Under the pieces are notes generated by a model. That model was not told where the DNA came from and did no database searches. It was given only the letters and a program-made list of their open reading frames with translations. A program made the position numbers and the translations under genes. 64,000 nucleotides of DNA, from the NCBI RefSeq assembly GCF_011742555.1, contig NZ_JAAQQR010000002.1, positions 558,001 through 622,000 on the forward strand, given 5' to 3'. Of this stretch, positions 1 to 7,807 are shown one piece after another. Numbering within the stretch: the stretch's first letter is position 1; each line of letters opens with the position of its first letter. The DNA comes from Luteibacter jiangsuensis. Its GTDB lineage: Bacteria; Pseudomonadota; Gammaproteobacteria; Xanthomonadales; Rhodanobacteraceae.

Positions 1-1
1 C

Positions 2-595
2 TACGCCAAGCAGAACAACTCATATGGGCTCACCACCCTGCGCTCCCGCCACGTCGCCGTGCGGAAGGGCCGCCTCAGCTTTCACTTCCGCGGCAAGAGC
101 GGCCTGTGGCGCGACGTGCAACTGGACGACCGCCGTCTGGTGAAGGCCGTGCGCCGGGTGCAGGAACTGCCGGGACAGCGGCTGTTCCAGTACATCGACG
201 ACGACGGGCAGCCGCAGCCGGTGGACTCGGGCATGGTGAACGACTACCTGCGCGAGATCACCGGCGGCGAGTTCAGCGCGAAGGACTTCCGAACCTGGGG
301 CGGCACCGTCCAGGCTGTCGCCGCGCTGGCCGCCCTCACGCTTCCCGAAGAAGGCGGGGACCGCGCCGTGAAATCCATGCTCGCCGGTGCAGTGAAGGAA
401 GTGGCCGCCGTGCTCGGAAACACGCCCGCCGTGTGCCGCGCCTCGTATATCCACCCGGAGGTCTTCACCGGCTGGACCGACGGCCACCTGCATCGTTGGG
501 TTCCACAGACCTGCCTTCGATTTCCGCGGAAATTGGAAGCAGCAACCCTGACTTTTCTACGCCGGCGGCTTCGTGCGGCGAAGCGCTCCCGTTGA
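2..595 (+). CDS. DNA topoisomerase IB, C-terminal part (5' end outside window)
   Basis: Only the last 197 codons are present; the reading frame is open to the window edge. The product relaxes supercoiled DNA through a 3'-phosphotyrosine intermediate. Visible family signatures are YGLTTLRSRHV, the KDFRTWGGT segment carrying a catalytic arginine, and CRASYIHP near the C-terminus, whose tyrosine is the expected nucleophile. This layout fits the short bacterial (poxvirus-like) type IB enzymes. The tail after the tyrosine is basic (RLRAAKRSR). The gene ends 67 bases before the next start. Family assignment is firm; the full length cannot be judged. Confidence 0.9.
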   Translation, partial: YAKQNNSYGLTTLRSRHVAVRKGRLSFHFRGKSGLWRDVQLDDRRLVKAVRRVQELPGQRLFQYIDDDGQPQPVDSGMVNDYLREITGGEFSAKDFRTWGGTVQAVAALAALTLPEEGGDRAVKSMLAGAVKEVAAVLGNTPAVCRASYIHPEVFTGWTDGHLHRWVPQTCLRFPRKLEAATLTFLRRRLRAAKRSR

Positions 596-662
596 GACGA
601 ATGGACGGCTATAGTGCGCGACCGGGGGATTGCGTTCGAATGATGTTGGGGCCGTGGTGAAG

Positions 663-1589
663 ATGTTTCGCTGGAAGGTGATCCCCGTCGCACTGTGCCT
701 GCTGGCCGGCACGGGCGCGCGTGCGCAGGTTGCCGCGGCCGAGCCGCCACTGGCGGCGCCTGGCCCCGTGGCACATCGGGGCGTGGTGGACGACACCTGG
801 ATCGTCGCGCCCAAGCGCCTGGGCGATGCGACTCTCGTCGCGACGAAGAACTATGCGGACGAGGGCGACATCGCCGCCGGGGTGTCGCTGCGCTACCGGA
901 TCGACAACGCCGAATGGATCGTCGCGGACGTATTCATCTACCCGGCCGGCGAAGGCGACAACGCCAGCATGCTGAAGCGGGCGATGGAAGATTTCCGCGA
1001 ATCGGTGGCATTCGCGGAGCGCCAGCAGATCTACCGCAACGTGTGGTGGGGCGAAGAGAGTCCCTACACCGCCACGCTGCCCAATGGGAAAAAGGTGGAG
1101 GGCCGCTTCCTGCCCATCGTGTTCGATGCCCAGCAGGACATGCTCACGTCGCGCGCCTACCTTTTCTATCGGAAGCTGTACTTCGTGAAGATCCGCCTCA
1201 GCACGGCGGTGGAAGCGGTGGACTCGCTGGCCGAGGACGCCGACCCATTCATCGGCAACCTCCTCGGCGGCCTCGACATCGTGAGCACGGGCACGTGCGG
1301 CAAGAAGATGGACATCATGGTGTCGACTCCCGGCCAGCCGCCGCCTTCGGGCCTGAAGGATGGCGTGAGCCCTGACGGCTACCGCCTGCTGCTGAAGCCG
1401 GGCCGCGCCGGCACGGTGGACCACGCGGCGGAAGTGGCAAGGACGGCCACGCTGGCCGCCAAGCGGCAACAGGCGAGCGGTTGCACCAGCCTGGAGTACG
1501 CCCCGCCCCAGGAGGACGATGCCCACGCGGTGTTGCACTTGTCGTTCGGCCCCGACGATTGGGGCACCACGCCGCAGAAGCAGCCCTGA
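663..1589 (+). CDS. secreted protein of unknown function
   Basis: A 308-residue protein with a clear signal peptide (MFRWKVIPVALCLLAGTGARAQ), so probably periplasmic. I do not recognise a family. The mature part is mixed alpha/beta with several tryptophans and a single cysteine in GTCGKK, followed by a C-terminal stretch with another cysteine (ASGCTSLE). The start at the ATG before the signal peptide is preferred, because upstream in-frame GTG/TTG codons would put polar residues before the hydrophobic core. It stands alone between topoisomerase IB and the oppositely oriented thiamin operon and ends at a strong hairpin. Confidence 0.7.
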   Translation: MFRWKVIPVALCLLAGTGARAQVAAAEPPLAAPGPVAHRGVVDDTWIVAPKRLGDATLVATKNYADEGDIAAGVSLRYRIDNAEWIVADVFIYPAGEGDNASMLKRAMEDFRESVAFAERQQIYRNVWWGEESPYTATLPNGKKVEGRFLPIVFDAQQDMLTSRAYLFYRKLYFVKIRLSTAVEAVDSLAEDADPFIGNLLGGLDIVSTGTCGKKMDIMVSTPGQPPPSGLKDGVSPDGYRLLLKPGRAGTVDHAAEVARTATLAAKRQQASGCTSLEYAPPQEDDAHAVLHLSFGPDDWGTTPQKQP

Positions 1590-1596
1590 CACAAGA

Positions 1597-1627
1597 ACGG
1601 CCGGGGCGCGTCCCACGCCCCGGCCGT
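1597..1627 (+). terminator. hairpin terminator after the secreted protein
   Basis: A perfect 12-bp inverted repeat (acggccggggcg / cgccccggccgt) with a 7-base loop begins 8 bases after the stop codon at 1589. There is no strong T-run, so efficiency is uncertain. It probably serves both this gene and the converging operon that stops at 1733. Confidence 0.7.
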
Positions 1628-1732
1628 TGCCGTTCACCGGCTGGCGTGTGGCACTCAAGTCCTTGAGCGAACTCCACCAACCCGCGGCGACCCCGCAATG
1701 ATGCGGTACTTCAGCTGTTCCAACCAATGGAA

Positions 1733-2326
1733 TTAGTCTGAAAATCGCGGACTTTGTTGTCCGTCCAGGCCTCCGCGCCACGCCTTGAGCCCCATCGCCG
1801 CCAGCACGATGAAACCCGCATACAGCACCGCCGTCACCGGCAGCGACTTGTAGACGTATTCCCCCACGTAGAACACGTCGACCACGATCCACAGCCACCA
1901 TGCCGCCGCGTGGCGCCGCGCCTGCCACCACTGCGCGACCAGGCTGAACGCGGTCAACGCCGCGTCCAGCCACGGTAGCGAGGCGTCCGTGTAGCGATGC
2001 ATGCCGTAGCCCAGCGCGAGTGCGGCTGCCGTGCCGATCGCCAGGTGCAGCGCCGCGTCGCGCACCGGCAGCGCGGCGATACGGACATGGCCGCTGCCGT
2101 CCAGGTTGCGCAGCCAGCGATGCCATCCGTACAGGATCAGCACGGCGAAGATGGCCTGCAGCAAGGTGTCCGAGTACAGCCGCGCATCGACGAATATCCA
2201 CGCGTATGCGAGGACCGACACCAGACCCACCGGCCAGCACCACGGGCTGCGCCGCGCGGTGAGCCACACGCCCGCCGCGCTCACCAGCGCGGCGAACACC
2301 TCGAAGGGGGACAATTCAAAAGTCAT
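1733..2326 (-). CDS. pnuT: PnuT-like thiamin (vitamin) transporter
   Basis: A 197-residue polytopic inner-membrane protein of the PnuC family (about 6-7 hydrophobic segments), with aromatic-rich stretches such as LVAQWWQARR and WWLWIVVDVFYVGEY that are typical of the substrate site. PnuC relatives take up nicotinamide riboside, but PnuT members carry thiamin. This one overlaps the end of a TonB-dependent receptor by 11 bases and lies downstream of a TPP riboswitch, so thiamin or a precursor is the likely substrate. The overlap implies translational coupling. The specificity is inferred from regulation and context, not from the sequence alone. Confidence 0.85.
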   Translation of the reverse strand: MTFELSPFEVFAALVSAAGVWLTARRSPWCWPVGLVSVLAYAWIFVDARLYSDTLLQAIFAVLILYGWHRWLRNLDGSGHVRIAALPVRDAALHLAIGTAAALALGYGMHRYTDASLPWLDAALTAFSLVAQWWQARRHAAAWWLWIVVDVFYVGEYVYKSLPVTAVLYAGFIVLAAMGLKAWRGGLDGQQSPRFSD

Positions 2327-4493
2327 ACGTCATCGACAGGCGTGCCAGGCGCGGCATGCCCGGGAACAGATAGCTGTCGCCGCCGGACGATCCCGTGTCG
2401 CGCCAGTAGAAGTGGTTGAAGACGTTGTCGACATTGAGCCGGAACGTGAGCGCGTGGCCGCTTACGCTCGTCGCGTAGCGCAGACCCGCATCGAACACGT
2501 GGTAGGCCGGCACCCGGCGCTGACCGTCCGGCGTCGCGACGTTCGCGCCGGCGTAGCGCCACCCGCCGAGGAGGGCCAGGCCGGGCGCGAACGGCAGGCT
2601 GTAGTCGGCGTAGACCGCCGTGCGCCAGCGCGGCACGTTCACGACCTGATGGCCTTCGTAAGCCGCAACGCCGGTGTTTTCGGCGCGCGCACGGATGGCG
2701 TTGGCGCTGGCGGTCAGCCGCAGGTTCTCGGTAACGCGACCGGCGAGGTTCAACTCCACGCCCGTGTGCACTTCCTGCCCCTGCTGCACGAAGGTGAAGC
2801 CTTCGGCCGTATCGTCGGGCCGTGCGAACTGGTATACCTGCCGGATGCGAAACACGGCGGCCTGCACGTCGAGCGCGTCGTTCACGGCGTACTTCACGCC
2901 GGCCTCCACCTGTCGGGAATGCAGCGGCGCGAGCGTGGTGCCGCCGTTCGACGTCCAGTAGGGTGCCTCGCGCCCCAGCGACAGCCCTTCTCCGTAGCTC
3001 AGGTACGTGGTCAGGGGCGCCGTGGGCTGCCAGAGCACGGCCGCCTGCGGCAGCGACTTGCTCATGCGCGTGTTGCGTTCGAGCGCGCCGTCGCTGTCGT
3101 ACGAACGCTCGTCGAGACGGACGAAACGCGTGCCCGCCAGCACCTGCCAGGTCTCGCCCAGGTGCACGCGGTCGATGGCGAACAAGGTGCGCTGCCAGCT
3201 CGTGAGGCGACGCACCGACGGTCCCGGCTGGTTCGGCGAGGGGTCGAACACCGGCACCGCGCGGTCGTCGATATTGGCGGTACCCACGTAGTCGTATACA
3301 TAGGCGCGCTGGTCGACCGTACGGCGAAACGACGTCGCGCCGACGTTCAACTCGTGGTCGACAGATCCCGTGGCGAAGCTGCCGGTAACCACGCCGCGCA
3401 CCTCGTCGTTCTGCCGCGTGTCGTCGGGGCTGCGGTAGTCGTAGACGTCGTAGTCGCCGTTGGGTGCGAAGAAATAGCCCGGCGTGGCGCCGGAAGCGCA
3501 CGCCTCGGCGTAGAAGCAGCCGTACGCGAACGCCACGTTGTCGTCGATCGCGGTGTGGCTGTGTCCCGCGGACACCTGCGCGTTCCAGTTGTCGCTGAAG
3601 CGGTAGTTGAAACGAAGCGACGTGTTGCTCGAATGGATGCCCACCGGGCGCTGCCACGGCTGATAGCCGAGCAGCCGTGTGCGGCTCGGGTGTCGCGGCA
3701 GATCCGTCCCGCCCAGCAACTGGTAGCCCGACGCCGAGCGCTGGCCGCTGGTCTGGTAGTCGGTGTCCAGCAGCAGCGTGGCCTTGTCGCCGATCTTCCA
3801 GTCCGCGGCCACGGAAACGAAGCTGCGGCGGCCGTCGGCGTGCTCGATGTACGAGTGCGTCTTCTCATTGGCGGCGTTCACACGCATGCCGAAGTCAGGC
3901 GTGAACCAGGTACCGAGGTCCAGGGCTTCGTAGTTCGATCCGTGCGAGTCGGTGCCGAGGGTGGCCGTGTGCACGTTCGCCGCGCGCTTGCTCACGTAGT
4001 TCACCAGGCCGCCCGGTTCCACCACGCCGGCTTCCAGTCCGCCCAGGCCTTTCAGCACCTCCACGCGCTCCTTGCCTTCGAGCGCCAGAAGCTGTTCCGC
4101 CGACATGATCATGCCGTTGAAGCGGAAGCCGGTGGCGAGATCGAGCGGGAAGCCGCGAATGGACACGTCCTGGTAATACCCCGCGGGGGCGTAGTTGTCG
4201 TTGATCGCGGCGTCGCCGCGCACGAGTTCGCTGAGCGTGCGCGGCTGGCGATCGTCGATCTGCGCCCGGGTCAGCACCGTGATGGACGCAGGAGTGTCGT
4301 GCAGCGGCGCGCTGCCGAAGCTGCCGAAGGTATCCAGCTGCGAATCCGTCGCGCGGTAGCTGTTGGCGGTGGTCGCGTGAACGTCCACCGTGGGCAAGGT
4401 GCGGGCCTGCTGCGGAGTGGCCGGCTCGTCGGCCGCATGGGCAGAGGCGGCGAACAGCAGGGCGAGGAAAAGCGGAGTGCGGGAGAGGGTCAT
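2316..4493 (-). CDS. TonB-dependent outer-membrane receptor, probably for thiamin
   Basis: A 725-residue receptor with a signal peptide (MTLSRTPLFLALLFAASAHA), a TonB-box-like stretch (LPTVDVHA) just after it, an N-terminal plug (roughly residues 55-160, ITVLTRAQIDDRQPRTLSELV) and a 22-strand barrel ending in the usual aromatic residue (SMTYDF). It has the siderophore-receptor layout, but its leader holds a TPP riboswitch and the next gene is a PnuT-like permease, so thiamin uptake is inferred. The start is placed at the ATG opening the signal peptide; a GTG six codons upstream is possible. The ATG sits immediately after a hairpin that could control its ribosome access. Confidence 0.88.
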   Translation of the reverse strand: MTLSRTPLFLALLFAASAHAADEPATPQQARTLPTVDVHATTANSYRATDSQLDTFGSFGSAPLHDTPASITVLTRAQIDDRQPRTLSELVRGDAAINDNYAPAGYYQDVSIRGFPLDLATGFRFNGMIMSAEQLLALEGKERVEVLKGLGGLEAGVVEPGGLVNYVSKRAANVHTATLGTDSHGSNYEALDLGTWFTPDFGMRVNAANEKTHSYIEHADGRRSFVSVAADWKIGDKATLLLDTDYQTSGQRSASGYQLLGGTDLPRHPSRTRLLGYQPWQRPVGIHSSNTSLRFNYRFSDNWNAQVSAGHSHTAIDDNVAFAYGCFYAEACASGATPGYFFAPNGDYDVYDYRSPDDTRQNDEVRGVVTGSFATGSVDHELNVGATSFRRTVDQRAYVYDYVGTANIDDRAVPVFDPSPNQPGPSVRRLTSWQRTLFAIDRVHLGETWQVLAGTRFVRLDERSYDSDGALERNTRMSKSLPQAAVLWQPTAPLTTYLSYGEGLSLGREAPYWTSNGGTTLAPLHSRQVEAGVKYAVNDALDVQAAVFRIRQVYQFARPDDTAEGFTFVQQGQEVHTGVELNLAGRVTENLRLTASANAIRARAENTGVAAYEGHQVVNVPRWRTAVYADYSLPFAPGLALLGGWRYAGANVATPDGQRRVPAYHVFDAGLRYATSVSGHALTFRLNVDNVFNHFYWRDTGSSGGDSYLFPGMPRLARLSMTYDF

Positions 4494-4524
4494 CGTCGTC
4501 TTCGGGTCCACGGACGAAGCGACG
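4494..4524 (-). promoter_or_regulatory. hairpin directly upstream of the receptor start codon (possible riboswitch expression platform)
   Basis: Read on the minus strand, CGTCG-CTTCG pairs with CGAAG-A-CGACG (10 base pairs, one bulged A, 10-base loop), and the 3' arm ends at the base before ATG. The arm contains the only purine-rich ribosome-binding candidate (GAAGACGACG). That fits translation control in which TPP binding lets this hairpin form. The pairing is visible in the sequence; the switching role is inferred. Confidence 0.5.
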
Positions 4525-4563
4525 GCGAACCACGGGCGCGACCGGCCTTTCGTGATTCTGCAA

Positions 4564-4637
4564 GCTCCCTACGCCGGTACTAACCGGGTCAGGTTCCAAG
4601 GGACTCTCTCAGCCCGGCATTGCCAGGCACCCCCGCT
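4564..4637 (-). promoter_or_regulatory. TPP riboswitch (THI element)
   Basis: The minus strand carries the diagnostic conserved blocks in order: GGGGTGCC near the 5' end, GGGCTGAGAGAGTCCC, CTTGGAACCTGACCCGG, and TTAGTACCGGCGTAGGGAG closing the element. CTGAGA and ACCTGA are the pyrimidine- and pyrophosphate-sensing signatures of the family. It lies 70 bases upstream of the receptor gene. It starts only about 30 bases after the stop of the upstream gene, so its promoter must overlap that gene's 3' end, or it is transcribed by read-through. Confidence 0.95.
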
Positions 4638-4665
4638 TCTAGAACGCGTATTGAACCACGAATCG

Positions 4666-5799
4666 TCAGGCGGCGCTGCGAATGGCCTCGAGCAGGGCCC
4701 GGCCGTGGGAGCCGGCGAACCACGCGGCGTGGCCGCGCAGGAAGGTGTGGTAGGCCACATCGGCGTGATCCCGGCGCTTCGTGATGCCCTCGAAATACTC
4801 GACCTCGGACAGCGCGAAATCCAGGTGTACAAGCGGAAGAAGGTCCGCGAGCAGGTCCATCGCGGCGGCGTCGAGCGGCCGGATGGACCGGTACCCCGCG
4901 ACGATAGCGAGGGCGAGGTCGTGCCGCGCGATGTCCCCCCGCGCCACCTCCAGCCAGGCGATGGCATTGCGCTCGATGGCGGTGGCAAGGTCGAACATGG
5001 CGAAGGTGCGCGCGGCGAGGCCCACATCGAGCACGTCGGTGATGACCGCGTCATCCTCCGGACCGCTCCAGCACAGGTTCGAGACGTGCCAGTCCCCATG
5101 GGTCCAGAGCGTCGGCTGGGTGCGCAGCCGCGCGGCGACGCGATCATGCCAGGGAGCGATGGCGGCGCCGATCTCGCTGCGCCAGTCGCGCGCGCCAAGG
5201 TAGCGGGCCAGCGCGGGACGCGAGGGAAGTTGCGCGACGATGGCCGCCAGCGGATCGCTCGACGCGAGAATGTCCGCACGCGCGACGAGGATGTGCGTGT
5301 TCCGCTGCGGTGCCTCGTAGTGCTCGGCGGCCGTATGCAACCTCGCGAGCATCGCTCCCGCCGCGAGCGCGTGCCCCCTGCCGCCGATGGGCGACCAGGA
5401 GAACGCGTCGCGATAGATGTCGGCGCCACGCGCGGGCTCGTGGATCTCGAAAACCCAGTCGCGGGTACCCAAGGCGGTGGCGCCGCCGGCGTCGTGGAGA
5501 ATGCGCGGCACGGGAACGCCACGTTCGCGGAGGTGGGCTGCGAAGCGATGCTCCTCGCCCAGCGTGGCCTCCGAGCGCACGCTGCGGTGATGTCGCTTGA
5601 CGAAGACTCGACCGTTCGCCGTGGTCACGAGCGCGGCGGCGGAAAGCGGCCGCGGGCTTCGCCATTCGATGGCACGCAACGCGCCCAGGCCGGGGACACG
5701 CTCGACGACCGACGACACTTCGTTCGCCGCGAGAGGCGGCCAGTCGGGCGTGAGTTGATCGCCGGCGAGGCCGTGCGCGAGGTGCGCGTCGTCGATCAT
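4666..5799 (-). CDS. aminoglycoside-phosphotransferase-fold kinase at the end of a bufferin operon
   Basis: A 377-residue kinase of the APH/choline-kinase family. The catalytic loop is HGDWHVSN (about residues 234-241), followed by the metal-binding segment ITDVLDVG (D255/D258). An ATP-lysine candidate lies in RVFVKRHH (about residue 68). The substrate is unknown; the fold covers small-molecule and thiamin kinases. Its ATG overlaps the stop codon of the preceding bufC-like gene (ATGA), which makes it the fourth cistron of the bufferin operon. The thiamin operon begins just downstream, so a thiamin-kinase role is an alternative, but it is not under the riboswitch. Confidence 0.85.
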   Translation of the reverse strand: MIDDAHLAHGLAGDQLTPDWPPLAANEVSSVVERVPGLGALRAIEWRSPRPLSAAALVTTANGRVFVKRHHRSVRSEATLGEEHRFAAHLRERGVPVPRILHDAGGATALGTRDWVFEIHEPARGADIYRDAFSWSPIGGRGHALAAGAMLARLHTAAEHYEAPQRNTHILVARADILASSDPLAAIVAQLPSRPALARYLGARDWRSEIGAAIAPWHDRVAARLRTQPTLWTHGDWHVSNLCWSGPEDDAVITDVLDVGLAARTFAMFDLATAIERNAIAWLEVARGDIARHDLALAIVAGYRSIRPLDAAAMDLLADLLPLVHLDFALSEVEYFEGITKRRDHADVAYHTFLRGHAAWFAGSHGRALLEAIRSAA

Positions 5800-6530
5800 C
5801 GGCGCAAGCCGCGGATCATGCCCTCGGCTGTCCACGCGCCCAGACAGCCGCCGGCGATCCGGGCGGTCTGCTCCTCGTCGTGCGTGCGGCGCAGGCCGGC
5901 GCAGATTTCGCCAAAGCTGGCTCCCGCGAGCGCGAGATCCAGGCAGGTGGCTTCGTCTGCCGTCATGCTTGCGAAACGGGGCGACAGCCCCTGCCGCCAC
6001 ACGCGCGCACCGACACCTGCGTCCACCAGAACGATCGGCGGTGGCGACACCTCGTCGGCCAGCGCGCGCCACAGCGCCACGGCGTTGCTGCGCATGGGGC
6101 GAAAGCGCAGCGTCGGCACGAAGTCGATTTCCACGCGGTCCCAGTCGTCGGCGGTCAGGTCGCGTACTTCCATGGGTTGCACGTCGGGGCCCGCGAAGGC
6201 GCGGCGAAGTTGCCAGTCCAGCCACGCCAGTTCGCCGACCTCCGCGTCCGCCGGATAGGCTCGGTCGAGCCAGTCGGCGAATTCGCTGCCGTAATCGTCC
6301 AGCGTCCATGACGACGGCGCATGGCTGTCGATATAGCGGCGGGCGTTGGCGTCGAACGCGTCGTCGCCCAGCCAGAGCACGGTCTTGGCATAGGTGTCGC
6401 GCAGGCAGGCGAGAAGCTGGGCACGATAGTTGTTCGCATACACTGCCATGCCACGCGGATCGACGCCCTCGGGCACGGCGCCCGCCGCGATCGCGGCGGC
6501 GAAGGCACGCTGTCGCTCGGTGAGGTTCAT
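5796..6530 (-). CDS. BufC/HvfC-like partner protein of MNIO (DUF2063), cluster 1
   Basis: A 244-residue DUF2063 protein. The N-terminal half has the family's helical pattern (RGMAVYANNYRAQLLACL, then a DDYGSEFADWL segment). The family acts as the substrate-recognition partner of DUF692 iron oxygenases and presents the precursor peptide to the enzyme. The start overlaps the stop of the MNIO gene (ATGA) and the stop overlaps the kinase start (ATGA), giving tight stoichiometric coupling. A second copy lies in cluster 2. Assignment rests on family pattern and context. Confidence 0.88.
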   Translation of the reverse strand: MNLTERQRAFAAAIAAGAVPEGVDPRGMAVYANNYRAQLLACLRDTYAKTVLWLGDDAFDANARRYIDSHAPSSWTLDDYGSEFADWLDRAYPADAEVGELAWLDWQLRRAFAGPDVQPMEVRDLTADDWDRVEIDFVPTLRFRPMRSNAVALWRALADEVSPPPIVLVDAGVGARVWRQGLSPRFASMTADEATCLDLALAGASFGEICAGLRRTHDEEQTARIAGGCLGAWTAEGMIRGLRR

Positions 6531-7360
6531 GCCGCGGCGCGACCGGCCAGCTCGCGCGCGTGCGCAAGCTCCGCCAGCAATTCGGAAAGCGGCGGGATAC
6601 GGTCGTCGCGCTCGATCATGACCGCCACGTCGCCGAGCCGTTCGGCAAAGAGCGCGTACAGGTCCCACACCGGATCGCACACCGGTGCATCGTGCGTGTC
6701 GATCAGCATGTCGATGCCCTGGCTGTGCCCCGCGAGATGGACCTGAAGCACCCGGTCGAGCGGCAGACGGCGAAGCCAGTCGTCCGGATCGTGTCCGTGG
6801 TTCGTGGCGCTCACGTAGATGTTGTTGACGTCGAGCAGCAGGTAACAGCCCGTGCGCGAACACAACTCGGCGAGGAACGCCGCCTCGCCCATGGCGGCTT
6901 CGGGAAACGCGAGATACGTGGAAGGATTCTCCAGCACCAGCGGGCGGCCCAGGGCGTCCTGCGCGGCATGCACGTTGGAGACCACGAGATCGAGCGCTTC
7001 TTCCGAGTACGGCAATGGAAGGAGATCGTGCGAATTGAAGCCGTCGACACCCGTCCAGCAGAGATGATCGGATACCCACGACGGCTGCACGCGATCCGCG
7101 AGCCGGCGCAGGCGGCGCAGGTAGTCGGGGTCCACGCCGTCGCTCGAACCGATGTTCATCGACACGCCGTGCATCACCACCGGGTAGCGCTCACGGATGC
7201 GGGTGAGCACGTCGAGCGGCCTGCCGCCCTCCACCATGAAATTCTCGGAGATCACTTCGAGGAAGTCGACGGGCTGCCGTGCCCCGAGGAAGTCGTCGTA
7301 ATGGGGCACCCGCAGGCCCAGTCCGAACCCGGATATCGCTGTCGGTGGGGAATGGGACAT
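6527..7360 (-). CDS. MNIO-family oxidative enzyme (DUF692, BufB-like), cluster 1
   Basis: A 277-residue TIM-barrel multinuclear non-heme iron oxygenase. Family ligand motifs are visible: MHGVSMNIGS, SDHLCW, ENPSTYL, LLLDVNNIYVSATNH, VHLAGH, DTHDAPV and IERDDRIPP. Such enzymes modify cysteines of small precursor peptides (for bufferins, thiooxazole formation, by established family work). The chosen ATG has a TGGAGC ribosome site 7 bases upstream. The substrate is presumably the six-cysteine peptide encoded 54 bases upstream, from which it is separated by a strong hairpin. Confidence 0.92.
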   Translation of the reverse strand: MSHSPPTAISGFGLGLRVPHYDDFLGARQPVDFLEVISENFMVEGGRPLDVLTRIRERYPVVMHGVSMNIGSSDGVDPDYLRRLRRLADRVQPSWVSDHLCWTGVDGFNSHDLLPLPYSEEALDLVVSNVHAAQDALGRPLVLENPSTYLAFPEAAMGEAAFLAELCSRTGCYLLLDVNNIYVSATNHGHDPDDWLRRLPLDRVLQVHLAGHSQGIDMLIDTHDAPVCDPVWDLYALFAERLGDVAVMIERDDRIPPLSELLAELAHARELAGRAAA

Positions 7361-7377
7361 CGGATGCTCCACACAAA

Positions 7378-7406
7378 GGCCCGGCCGCCGCGAGGCCGGC
7401 CGGGCC
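7378..7406 (-). terminator. intercistronic hairpin between bufferin precursor and MNIO genes
   Basis: Nine perfect base pairs (ggcccggcc / ggccgggcc), with additional inner pairing (gcc-gcga-ggc), lie between the precursor stop at 7414 and the MNIO start at 7360. There is no T-run, so it more likely acts as a partial terminator or a 3'-end stabiliser that raises precursor mRNA over enzyme mRNA. Cluster 2 has only a 4-base gap at the same junction. Confidence 0.6.
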
Positions 7407-7413
7407 ACCGCGA

Positions 7414-7677
7414 TTACTTGGCGGTTTCGCTGCCGCCCTGGGCCTTGCATTCCTTCACGGAAACTTCCTTGAAGCCCTGGCCCTTGCAGCTGTTCATACC
7501 CTTGCAGTCGTTGTGGGCGGTCTTGCAGTCCGACGTGCCCTTACAGCTGTTGATGCCGTAGCAATGCACCGTCTTGCCGGCGGCCTGCTCCCCGGCGTGG
7601 GCGGGCGCGGAGATCGCGGCGACCGAGACGGCGAAGACGGCGGCAGCGGCGGCGATGCTGTGGGTGGCGGTATTCAT
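7414..7677 (-). CDS. bufferin-type RiPP precursor, six-cysteine class, cluster 1
   Basis: An 87-residue protein with a signal peptide ending SAPAHA, followed by a short core with six cysteines in repeated contexts (HCYGINSCKG, SDCKT, NDCKG, NSCKG, ECKAQ). This is the pattern of the six/twelve-cysteine bufferin family, long-signal-peptide metallophores exported to the periplasm after MNIO modification and tied to copper tolerance. It is the first gene of a four-gene operon, and an ECF-type promoter lies 45 bases upstream. A start at an upstream codon would add polar residues before the signal peptide and is rejected. Confidence 0.88.
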   Translation of the reverse strand: MNTATHSIAAAAAVFAVSVAAISAPAHAGEQAAGKTVHCYGINSCKGTSDCKTAHNDCKGMNSCKGQGFKEVSVKECKAQGGSETAK

Positions 7678-7721
7678 GATCTTTCTCCGTGACAGGAAGG
7701 TTTGCCGGAATGGCATTGTCG

Positions 7722-7749
7722 GATTCGTTCGACCGGGCCCGTCGGTTAC
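7722..7749 (-). promoter_or_regulatory. ECF sigma promoter of bufferin operon 1
   Basis: On the minus strand, GTAACC (-35) is followed by exactly 16 bases and CGAATC (-10). The same motif with the same spacing occurs in front of bufferin operon 2 and the sigma factor gene in this window. It matches my recollection of the Caulobacter SigF promoter (GTAACC-N16-CGAA). The predicted transcript starts about 38 bases before the precursor ATG. Confidence 0.8.
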
Positions 7750-7807
7750 AGAAGCATACCTTTTTCGTCACCGGGAAGATGGGACGTTCACGGAACACCT
7801 GGAGGGT

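Noticed and set aside
609-2267. A 552-codon open frame across the secreted-protein and PnuT genes
   Set aside because: The product is low-complexity and crosses a strong terminator; the overlapping frames carry a signal peptide and a PnuC-family pattern.
2031-4583. An 850-codon open frame antisense to the TonB receptor
   Set aside because: It mirrors the receptor gene on the other strand, has a low-complexity Arg/Val/Ala-rich composition and no recognisable domain, and the receptor reading is clearly real.
4666-5799. Kinase as an antibiotic-resistance aminoglycoside phosphotransferase
   Set aside because: Only the general fold and catalytic loop match; the operon context is peptide maturation and no resistance neighbours are present.
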